Positions 42,156 to 48,941 of a stretch of DNA of 48,941 nt are shown one piece after another. Made by a program: the position numbers and the translations under genes. The DNA is from Bacteroidales bacterium (lineage in GTDB: Bacteria > Bacteroidota > Bacteroidia > Bacteroidales > UBA932): contig JAAYJQ010000027.1 of assembly GCA_012522855.1 (NCBI GenBank), forward strand, positions 1 to 48,941, in the 5' to 3' direction. How positions within the stretch are numbered: the first letter of the stretch is position 1; each line of letters begins with the position of its first letter. The notes below the pieces were generated by a model that saw nothing but the letters and a program-made list of their open reading frames with translations, was not told the origin of the DNA and did not search any database.

Positions 42156-44882
42156 ATGTTTGAAACCAAGAAAAGAGTTTACAGCTTCGGCGGCGAAACC
42201 GCGGAAGGCAATGGACAAATGCGCGAGCTCCTGGGAGGAAAGGGAGCCAATCTCGCGGAAATGAGCAAGCTGGGCATACCGGTGCCGGCAGGATTTACCA
42301 TCACGACAGAGTGTTGCACGGAGTACTACGCCCTCGGGGGTGGATTCACGCCGGGACTCGAGCAGGAAGTGGCTGCCGCCATGGAAGGCATCGAAAAGAT
42401 CATGGGCAAGAAATTCGGAGATCCCGTGGATCCGCTCCTCATAAGCTGCCGTTCCGGAGCCCGGAGTTCCATGCCGGGCATGATGGACACGATCCTCAAC
42501 ATCGGACTCTGCTCCGAAACGATTCCCGGCATGATCGAAAAAACGGGCAATCCCCGTTTTGTCTACGATGCTTACCGCCGTCTCATCATGATGTATTCCG
42601 ACGTTGTCATGGAAAAGGCCGAAGGGATCGAGCCTGCTGACGGGCAGGGAATCCGCCAGCAACTGGACCGGATGATGTTCGAGCTCAAAGAGCGGAAAGG
42701 CTACAAGTCCGACACGGACATCACTGCCGAGGAGTTGAAGGATCTGAGCGAGAAATTCAAAGAGAAGGTCAAGGAGGTGCTCGGGGTGGATTTTCCCGAT
42801 TCTGCCGAAGAACAACTCTGGGGCTCCATTGGAGGCGTGTTCAAGTCCTGGAACGGCAAGCGCGCCATCGCATATCGTCGCATCGAGAAGATTCCGGATG
42901 ACTGGGGTACTGCCGTTAATGTCCAGGCCATGGTGTTCGGCAACATGGGCGATTCCTCCGCGACCGGAGTGGCATTCTCACGCAACCCGGCCACGGGCGA
43001 GAACGTGTTCTACGGCGAATGGCTCGTCAATGCTCAAGGAGAGGATGTCGTCGCCGGCACCCGAACCCCCAATCCGTTGAACGAGGCCACGAAGACAACG
43101 CACAACAAGGATCTCCTATCGCTTGAGAAAGCGATGCCCGAAGTGTACAAGCAGTTGGACGACATCCAACTCAAGCTTGAAGAGCATTTCCATGACATGC
43201 AGGACATCGAATTCACGATCCAGGAAGGCAAACTCTGGATGCTCCAGTGCCGGATCGGCAAACGGACCGGGGTCGCCGCTCTCAAGATGGCCATGGACAT
43301 GATCGAGGAAAAAATGATCGACGAAAAGACCGCCGTCATGCGGGTCTCTCCTTCCCAATTGGACGAGTTTCTCCATCCGATCCTCGACCCTGACTCCGAG
43401 AAGAAAGCGAAGCGGCTTGCAATCGGTCTCCCGGCCTCCCCGGGCGGAGCCGTCGGCCAGATCGTCTTCACGCAGGAAGACGCCGTGGAAGCCGCGAACC
43501 GCGGCGAGATGGTCATCCTCGTCCGCGAAGAAACTTCCCCGGAAGACATCGAAGGCATGCGGGCATCCAAGGGCATCCTTACGAGTCGAGGCGGCATGAC
43601 TTCCCATGCGGCGTTGGTCGCTCGCGGATGGGGCAAATGCTGCATCGTCGGCTGCGAATCCATGACCATCGACGTGGAGAATAAAACCCTCACATTCGCG
43701 AACAAGGAGCAATACAAGGAGGGCGACTGGTTGAGCCTCAACGGATCCAAGGGAATTGTCTACGGTACGAAGATCGACACCATGGACGCAACCGAGAACC
43801 CGTTGTTCCTCGATTTCATGCGCATCTGCGACAAGTTCCGCAAATTGGGCATCCGCACGAACGCCGACACACCGGAAGACGCGATAAAAGCGCTCAGTTT
43901 CGGGGCGGAAGGCATTGGATTGTTCCGTGTGGAGCACATGTTCTACGGCTCCAACTCCGAACAGCCGCTGACCAAGTTGCGCAAGATGATCTTATCCGAC
44001 ACCGATGACGAACGGAGGGACGCTCTGCTGGAACTGGAGCCCTTCATCAAGGCCTCCGTGAAGGCGACCTTGAAGATTATGGACGGAAAACCGGTCACGT
44101 TCCGGCTGCTCGATCCGCCGCTCCACGAGTTCGTTCCCAAGACTGAACAGAAAAAGGAGGAACTCGCCAACGAACTGGGGGTTTCCGTCGAGGAAATAAA
44201 CAAGAGAGGGGATGCCCTCCACGAGGTCAATCCGATGATGGGCCACCGCGGAGTCCGGCTGCACATGTCCTATCCGCTCATCGCTGAAACGCAGTACAGA
44301 GCGATTTTCACCGCGACTGCGGAACTCCAGCATGAAGGCTTTAACCCGCAACCGGAAATCATGATCCCCGTGACGATATCCGCGCGGGAACTGAGTTTCC
44401 AGCGCGCGATCTGTGACAAGGTGAAAGCCGAGGTGGAAGGAAAAACGGGACAGTACATCCTCTATAGCTTCGGAACGATGATCGAGACCCCCCGCGCCAC
44501 CCTCACGGCCGACCGGATGGCTCGCACCGCGGATTTTTTCTCCTTCGGAACAAATGATTTGACGCAGATGGCCCTCGGGTTCTCGCGCGACGATGTAGGC
44601 ACTTTCATGGGCGACTATCTCGGGAACAAGATCCTCGATGCGGACCCGTTCCAGACGATCGATCAGAAAGCCGTCGGCAAACTGGTTGAAATCGGAGTCC
44701 AGGGCGGACGATCCCAACGACCCGACCTGAAGTGCGGCGTATGCGGCGAGCACGGCGGTGACCCGGAATCCATCCGGTTCTTCAATAAGATCGGTATCGA
44801 CTACGTGTCCTGTTCTCCGTTCCGCTTGCCGATCGCCCGGCTATCATCCGCACAGGCTGCCATCGAGCAGAACATGCGCTGA
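42156..44882 (+). CDS. ppdK: pyruvate, phosphate dikinase
   Basis: A 908-aa enzyme interconverting pyruvate, ATP and phosphate with phosphoenolpyruvate, AMP and pyrophosphate in the cytoplasm. In order: ATP-grasp nucleotide domain with LLGGKGANLAEM and CRSGARSSMPGMMDTILNIG; the swivelling phosphohistidine domain with the catalytic His484 in GGMTSHAALVARGWGKCCIVGC; the PEP/pyruvate barrel with GLFRVEHMF, NPMMGHRGVRL, FGTNDLTQM and the acid/base Cys863 in CGVCGEHGGDP. Length is normal for the bacterial enzyme. Its stop TGA touches the convergent PspC stop (TGATCA, 44880-44885) with no gap. Confidence 0.97.
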   Translation: MFETKKRVYSFGGETAEGNGQMRELLGGKGANLAEMSKLGIPVPAGFTITTECCTEYYALGGGFTPGLEQEVAAAMEGIEKIMGKKFGDPVDPLLISCRSGARSSMPGMMDTILNIGLCSETIPGMIEKTGNPRFVYDAYRRLIMMYSDVVMEKAEGIEPADGQGIRQQLDRMMFELKERKGYKSDTDITAEELKDLSEKFKEKVKEVLGVDFPDSAEEQLWGSIGGVFKSWNGKRAIAYRRIEKIPDDWGTAVNVQAMVFGNMGDSSATGVAFSRNPATGENVFYGEWLVNAQGEDVVAGTRTPNPLNEATKTTHNKDLLSLEKAMPEVYKQLDDIQLKLEEHFHDMQDIEFTIQEGKLWMLQCRIGKRTGVAALKMAMDMIEEKMIDEKTAVMRVSPSQLDEFLHPILDPDSEKKAKRLAIGLPASPGGAVGQIVFTQEDAVEAANRGEMVILVREETSPEDIEGMRASKGILTSRGGMTSHAALVARGWGKCCIVGCESMTIDVENKTLTFANKEQYKEGDWLSLNGSKGIVYGTKIDTMDATENPLFLDFMRICDKFRKLGIRTNADTPEDAIKALSFGAEGIGLFRVEHMFYGSNSEQPLTKLRKMILSDTDDERRDALLELEPFIKASVKATLKIMDGKPVTFRLLDPPLHEFVPKTEQKKEELANELGVSVEEINKRGDALHEVNPMMGHRGVRLHMSYPLIAETQYRAIFTATAELQHEGFNPQPEIMIPVTISARELSFQRAICDKVKAEVEGKTGQYILYSFGTMIETPRATLTADRMARTADFFSFGTNDLTQMALGFSRDDVGTFMGDYLGNKILDADPFQTIDQKAVGKLVEIGVQGGRSQRPDLKCGVCGEHGGDPESIRFFNKIGIDYVSCSPFRLPIARLSSAQAAIEQNMR

Positions 44883-46028
44883 TCAAGGCCACGATAGCGT
44901 GCCTGAAACGGCCGCCAACGCGACTAAAACGCTGAAAGCGACCAGCGCGATCAGCCAGATCACAAAGATCACAAGCCCCGGATGCCAATTCGGGGCTTTT
45001 AAGTCGAACAACAGCATGATGCCCCCATAGATCATGCCGATAGCCGGAAGTCCGACCACCAGAAGGAGGAGAATCCAGGAAAGGGGTTTGGAAAGGAAAT
45101 CGGCCACCATCGGCCACTCTTCATTGATCTGTGACCAGAGATAGCTTCTGGACATGCCCAAATCGAAAACTCCCTCGTAATAACCGAGTCCTCCGATGAC
45201 CAGGGCTACCCCGATGACCAGCAGCAAGGTCCCGACGCAAATCACGAAGATCCTGCCGAGCACGCGCCCGATCGGCGAAGAACCCGCCTCGCGAATCACC
45301 TCACCGGTCTGGTGGCCGAGCTTGCCCACGGCCGCGCCGATTTCTTGAAAACCGTTCCCGACTTTCCGTTCAATGTCGTCAACCGATCCGGTCTCTCCGC
45401 GCATCGCCCAACGGTGTTCGGCGGTCCGGGCGGCCGGGATGACAATCCAAAGAATCAGGTAAATCAAAGGGAAGAGCAGGTTGAGGTGGACTGAAGCCCA
45501 TCCCCAGGGTCTGGGAAGGACGCGGAAGATGTGAATGAAATCGAAAAGCGTGAAAACCACGAATATCAAACGATACACGATCGGATCCACCTTCGTGTAC
45601 ACGCCCAGGCCGCTGCAGACGCCTCCGAGCATCTTGTGTTCCAGATCCCTGTACAGACGTCGTTTCACCTTCGGGTTGTCCCGTCTGCCTGAAGTTTCTT
45701 CCGATGAAGATTCCGGTTTCGGGGATGCATCCGCCGGGTTCTGATTCCCGTTTCCTTCCACATCTGATTCCTCCTCGATCGCTTCCGGCCTGCCCAGCAC
45801 GCCGATTATCCGGTGTACCGTCTCCAGATCCACGACCCCGGCGGATCCTTGCTTTTCAAGGAGCAGCTCGGCCATCCGCTCTTCGATTCCTTCCATGATC
45901 TCGGATCCGCCTTGACGGGAAGCGTAGTAGCCGCCGAGCTCATCCAGATAGTCCGAGATCGTCTTGTACGCATCTTCTTCGAGGGTGAAGGCATAGCCGC
46001 CGATGCTCACTTTTTGTACAGGCTTCAT
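44883..46028 (-). CDS. PspC-domain membrane protein
   Basis: A 381-aa inner-membrane protein. The soluble N-terminal part (KVSIGGYAFTLEEDAYKTI) is shared with the protein at 46354-46962 and may be a dimerisation or sensory module. A PspC domain follows (RRLYRDLEHKMLGGVCSGLGVY, then hydrophobic LIFVVFTLFDF and LLFPLIYLILWIVIPA segments), and three to four further hydrophobic segments complete the C-terminus. PspC relates to envelope-stress signalling in other bacteria; here the role is inferred. The ATG at 46028 overlaps the PadR stop by 4 bp (ATGA). It is last in the PspC-PadR-PspC operon. Confidence 0.85.
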   Translation of the reverse strand: MKPVQKVSIGGYAFTLEEDAYKTISDYLDELGGYYASRQGGSEIMEGIEERMAELLLEKQGSAGVVDLETVHRIIGVLGRPEAIEEESDVEGNGNQNPADASPKPESSSEETSGRRDNPKVKRRLYRDLEHKMLGGVCSGLGVYTKVDPIVYRLIFVVFTLFDFIHIFRVLPRPWGWASVHLNLLFPLIYLILWIVIPAARTAEHRWAMRGETGSVDDIERKVGNGFQEIGAAVGKLGHQTGEVIREAGSSPIGRVLGRIFVICVGTLLLVIGVALVIGGLGYYEGVFDLGMSRSYLWSQINEEWPMVADFLSKPLSWILLLLVVGLPAIGMIYGGIMLLFDLKAPNWHPGLVIFVIWLIALVAFSVLVALAAVSGTLSWP

Positions 46029-46354
46029 TTCGTAAGGGTTTGAATAGTTTCTACGAGTTCGTTCCAAGCAGCCTTCATTTCTTCCAGCTGCATCTTCCCC
46101 TTCGGGGTGATCTCATAATATTTCCGAGGAGGTCCCTGTGTGGATTCCTCCCAGCGGTAGCTGAGCATACCCTGGTTCTTCAAACGGATAAGCAAGGGGT
46201 ACAAGGTTCCTTCCACCACGATCATGTTCGCCGCCTTCAGCTCGTCGATGATCGACGAAGCATAGGCTTCCTTCTTCGCGAGGATGCTGAGGGTGCAGTA
46301 TTCCAGCAAACCCTTCCGCATCTGCGCGCGGATGTTTTCTTGGTTCAAATCCAT
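46025..46354 (-). CDS. PadR-family transcriptional regulator
   Basis: A 109-aa winged-helix repressor-type protein. The recognition-helix region is AYASSIIDELKAANMIVVEGTLYPLLIRLKNQGMLS, with the wing YRWEESTQGPPRKYYEITPKGK and the conserved Y near the dimer helix. The ATG at 46354 is chosen; it overlaps the upstream stop by one base (TGATG). A GTG at 46357 is the alternative. Small PadR proteins often sit in the operon they control, and this one is flanked by two PspC-domain genes, suggesting envelope-related autoregulation. Confidence 0.92.
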   Translation of the reverse strand: MDLNQENIRAQMRKGLLEYCTLSILAKKEAYASSIIDELKAANMIVVEGTLYPLLIRLKNQGMLSYRWEESTQGPPRKYYEITPKGKMQLEEMKAAWNELVETIQTLTK

Positions 46355-46962
46355 CACTTACCCCCCTTTTGAAACCTGGCCATATTTTCCGCGGTGACCG
46401 GCCATCCTCGCATTTCGCATTTCTGCGCGGGGGTCACCGCCTTGGGCGCGACAATCCAAAGAATGAGGTATGCCCAAAATCCGAAACCGAAACAGATGAG
46501 GGCGACGACGGCCAGGACGCGAATCAACGTAATGTCCACGTCGAAATAGGCAGCGAGACCGCTGCAGACTCCTCCGATCATCTTGTCGTCGGGATCCCGA
46601 TACAGCCGACGAGTCCGGGAATATCTCCATTTCTGTTCGCCGGAAGACTGCTTCGCATCCTCCTCTCTCGGTTCTTCGGAGCCATCGGGCATGCCCAGCT
46701 GCGCGGTGATCCGCCGGACAACCTCCAAATTCACCACCCGGGCAGCCTCTCCTTCCGGGGTGCTGACAAATCCCTCGCGCTGGAAGAGTTCGGCGATCCG
46801 GCTTTCGAGGTCGGACATCACCTCTTTCTGATCCAGCGCCCCTTCCTTGATGTAGAGCAGTCTCGCTCGAAAATGTTTGAGATAATCGGAGAGCCGCTGG
46901 AATGCGTCATCATCCAATAAGAAATTCCTGCCTCCGATGCTTGCGTTTACGATTTTTTTCAT
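46354..46962 (-). CDS. PspC-domain membrane protein (short)
   Basis: A 202-aa protein whose N-terminus ([31 protein letters not shown]) is similar to that of the longer PspC protein. It has a PspC domain ([25 protein letters not shown], followed by two membrane segments [15 protein letters not shown] and [11 protein letters not shown]). It is the first gene of the operon, with the promoter at 47005-47036. Probable regulator or sensor of membrane stress by family analogy; the partner is unknown. Confidence 0.85.
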   Translation of the reverse strand: MKKIVNASIGGRNFLLDDDAFQRLSDYLKHFRARLLYIKEGALDQKEVMSDLESRIAELFQREGFVSTPEGEAARVVNLEVVRRITAQLGMPDGSEEPREEDAKQSSGEQKWRYSRTRRLYRDPDDKMIGGVCSGLAAYFDVDITLIRVLAVVALICFGFGFWAYLILWIVAPKAVTPAQKCEMRGWPVTAENMARFQKGGK

Positions 46963-47004
46963 TTTTACAAATTATTATCAGGTTGAATAAACATCTTTCT
47001 TTTG

Positions 47005-47036
47005 CAAAGATATATAATATTTTTAATACCTTGCAA
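47005..47036 (-). promoter_or_regulatory. promoter of the PspC-PadR operon
   Basis: On the minus strand TTG (47034-47036) is followed after 21 nt by TATCTTTG (47005-47012), an exact -7 match. The ATG at 46962 is about 43 bp downstream. Confidence 0.78.
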
Positions 47037-47107
47037 TACAAAGTACTATTTTGTTGATTTTTTTGCCGAAATATTCCCGACACAGGTCGTTTCTTACATC
47101 AGTAGAA

Positions 47108-48145
47108 TCAAGCGAGGTCGATACCGGCGGCGTGGCAGGCCCGGATCATGTCATCGGGCCAAAGTGAACTTTGGATTTCTCCGATGTGCGCCTTCTTGAG
47201 CAGATACATGCAGAGACGGGACTGGCCGATTCCCCCGCCGATCGTGCAAGGCAACTCTCCCGCAAGCAATTTTCGGTGGAAATAGAGTTCCGATTTTTCT
47301 TCCTCATTCCGGATTTCGAGTTGACGCCGCAGGGCTTCTTCGTCCACCCGGATCCCCATGCTGGAGATTTCGAACGCATGCTCCAAGATGTCGTTCCAGA
47401 GCAGGATATCTCCGTTGAGTCCTTCGTAGCCGTCCCCGGTGGGCGTGCTCCAGTCATCATAGTCCGCAGCGCGGCCGTCGTGGATGGTTCCGTCCGTCAG
47501 CCGTCCGCCGATGCCGATGATGAAGACCGCTTTGTGTGTGCGTGTGATTTCGTCTTCCCGCTGTTTGGGAGAAAGATCCGGATACATCTGAAGCAATTGT
47601 TCGGAATGAATGAAGAAGATCTCTTCCGGCAAGTCGGGCACAAGCTGCGGGAACTCCACATAGATCCGGTTCTGGGTAACTTTAATGGCTTCATAGATCC
47701 GCCGGACGGTCTGCTTCAGGAAAGTCAGGTTGCGGTCTTCCCGCGTGATGACTTTTTCCCAGTCCCATTGATCCACGTAAATGGAATGAATATTGTCAAG
47801 TTCTTCATCGGGACGGAGCGCGTTCATGTCGGTATAGATACCCCGGCCGGGAAGAATTTTCAATTCGGCCAGTTTCAACCGCTTCCATTTCGCCAGGGAG
47901 TGCACGACTTCCGCCCTCCGATCTTCCAAGGATTTGACCGGAAAGCGGACGGGACGCTCGACCCCGTTCAAATCGTCGTTGATTCCGGTTCCGGTCAGCA
48001 CGACCATCGGAGCCGTGACGCGCAGCAAAGCAAGCTGAGCGGACAAATTCAACTGGAACATGTCCTTGACGGACTTGATCGCTTTTTCCGTTCTTTCCGT
48101 ACTTCCCAGAAGATTCCGGTAATTCTTGGGGATGAAAAGTGACAT
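47108..48145 (-). CDS. asnA: aspartate-ammonia ligase (asparagine synthetase A)
   Basis: A 345-aa cytoplasmic enzyme that makes asparagine from aspartate, ammonia and ATP, with a class II aminoacyl-tRNA-synthetase-like fold. It opens MSLFIPKNYRNLLGS and contains VTAPMVVLTGTGINDDLNG, YTDMNALRPDEELDNIHSI, VDQWDWEKVI, and the C-terminal IGGGIGQSRLCMYLL. The ATG at 48145 matches the family start; the longer frame to 48364 runs into fumarase coding sequence. It is 10 bp after the fumarase stop, probably one operon. Confidence 0.96.
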   Translation of the reverse strand: MSLFIPKNYRNLLGSTERTEKAIKSVKDMFQLNLSAQLALLRVTAPMVVLTGTGINDDLNGVERPVRFPVKSLEDRRAEVVHSLAKWKRLKLAELKILPGRGIYTDMNALRPDEELDNIHSIYVDQWDWEKVITREDRNLTFLKQTVRRIYEAIKVTQNRIYVEFPQLVPDLPEEIFFIHSEQLLQMYPDLSPKQREDEITRTHKAVFIIGIGGRLTDGTIHDGRAADYDDWSTPTGDGYEGLNGDILLWNDILEHAFEISSMGIRVDEEALRRQLEIRNEEEKSELYFHRKLLAGELPCTIGGGIGQSRLCMYLLKKAHIGEIQSSLWPDDMIRACHAAGIDLA

Positions 48146-48155
48146 CTTCGTTCGT

Positions 48156-48941
48156 TTACAATCCAAGTTGCTTGAAAAAGTCGTTGCCTTTGTCGTCAAT
48201 GAGGATGAAGGCCGGGAAGTTCTCGACGCGGATTTTCCAGATCGCCTCCATGCCCAGGTCGGGATATTCCACGCACTCGATGCTCTTGATGCTCTCGAAA
48301 GACAGGATGGCCGCAGGTCCGCCGACGGTTCCGAGGTAGAATCCGCCGTATTTCCGGCAGGCATCCGTCACGACCTGCGCGCGGTTACCCTTCGCGATCA
48401 TGACCAAACTGCCGCCGTGACGCTGGAACAAGTCCACATACGGATCCATACGGCTGGAAGTGGTCGGTCCCATGGAACCGCAGGCCATTCCCTCCGGGGT
48501 CTTGGCAGGACCGGCGTAGAACACCGGATGATCCTTGAAGTACTGCGGCAGGTCTTCGCCCTTGTCCAGACGCTCCTTCAGCCGGGCATGCGCGATGTCG
48601 CGGGCCACGATGACGGTTCCGTTGAGACTCAGGCGGGTGGACACGGGATACTCCGACAGCCGGGCGCGGATCTCTCGCATCGGACGGTCCAGATCCACCT
48701 CAACACCGGAGCCCTCGCCTGCTTCACGCATCGAAGCGGGAATCCACTGCGTCGGGTTGTCATCCAGTTTTTCAATGAAAATACCGTCTTTTGTGATCTT
48801 GGCCTTGATGTTCCGATCAGCCGAACAACTGACGCCCATCCCGATCGGGCAGCTCGCCCCGTGGCGGGGCAGCCGGACAATGCGCACGTCGTGGGCGAAA
48901 TACTTGCCGCCGAACTGCGCCCCGAGTCCGATCTTGTATGC
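48156..48941 (-). CDS. fumA: class I fumarate hydratase, C-terminal part
   Basis: Iron-sulfur-dependent fumarase interconverting fumarate and malate. The frame is open to the window edge, so the N-terminal half lies outside; about 261 residues are visible. They include [21 protein letters not shown] with the C-terminal cluster cysteine, then the C-terminal beta domain with [48 protein letters not shown] and [12 protein letters not shown]. The GTG at 48887 is not the start, as the preceding codons ([18 protein letters not shown]) are clear family sequence. Confidence 0.95.
   Translation of the reverse strand, partial: AYKIGLGAQFGGKYFAHDVRIVRLPRHGASCPIGMGVSCSADRNIKAKITKDGIFIEKLDDNPTQWIPASMREAGEGSGVEVDLDRPMREIRARLSEYPVSTRLSLNGTVIVARDIAHARLKERLDKGEDLPQYFKDHPVFYAGPAKTPEGMACGSMGPTTSSRMDPYVDLFQRHGGSLVMIAKGNRAQVVTDACRKYGGFYLGTVGGPAAILSFESIKSIECVEYPDLGMEAIWKIRVENFPAFILIDDKGNDFFKQLGL

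Noticed and set aside
47171..48142. 323-aa plus-strand reading frame opposite asnA
   Set aside because: Antisense to a complete asnA with all family motifs; no start context or domain of its own.
48146..48364. N-terminal extension of asnA up to 48364
   Set aside because: The extra residues translate fumarase coding sequence in the wrong frame; the family start MSLFIPKNYR is at 48145.

Overview
The window comes from a Bacteroidota genome, most likely order Bacteroidales. The signs are two SusC/SusD pairs, lipoproteins with BACON and FISUMP domains, Bacteroidota-type promoters (TTTG, 19-21 nt, TAnnTTTG) and the 5' end of a 16S rRNA at the left edge whose first bases look Bacteroidales-like. 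No CRISPR array, tRNA, transposase or phage gene was seen. I did not assign a genus.

Left part (1-4065): the start of an rRNA operon on the minus strand with a clear promoter. Upstream of it lie a glycerol-1-phosphate dehydrogenase, a secreted propeller-like protein of unknown role and a secreted metallo-beta-lactamase-fold hydrolase, all on the minus strand.

Accessory region (4066-21576): first a SusC/SusD pair (4066-9087). Next comes the most interesting block, a minus-strand locus of ribokinase, GRP/RhaT-like sugar permease, SusC, SusD, BACON-FISUMP lipoprotein, GH43-like lipoprotein, lipoprotein nucleoside hydrolase and a second GH43-like lipoprotein. A LacI/RbsR-type regulator is transcribed divergently. 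The gene content matches the logic of the ribose/nucleoside utilisation (rus) loci known from Bacteroides thetaiotaomicron: capture at the surface, cleavage of the ribosyl bond, import of ribose, phosphorylation. Three LacI-type operators (GCGCAA / TTGCGC half-sites around a central CG) sit in the locus. Two overlap the -7 elements of the divergent rbsK and lacI promoters, and one lies in front of the susC-like gene, so the locus looks like one regulon.

Housekeeping part (21578-48941): groES-groEL with a perfect 9-bp inverted repeat near the promoter; a large alpha-2-macroglobulin with a thioester motif, translationally coupled to penicillin-binding protein 1C; a lipoprotein M48 protease; folC followed by a second, thioester-less alpha-2-macroglobulin that carries a SusC-like TonB-box motif; a protein with a PurL-type C-terminal domain next to phoH; pyruvate phosphate dikinase; a PspC-PadR-PspC envelope-stress-like operon; asparagine synthetase AsnA; and a class I fumarase cut by the right edge.

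Start codons were chosen by preferring ATG and a sensible signal peptide over upstream TTG/GTG codons. All domain names rest on motif recognition by eye; no database search was run.
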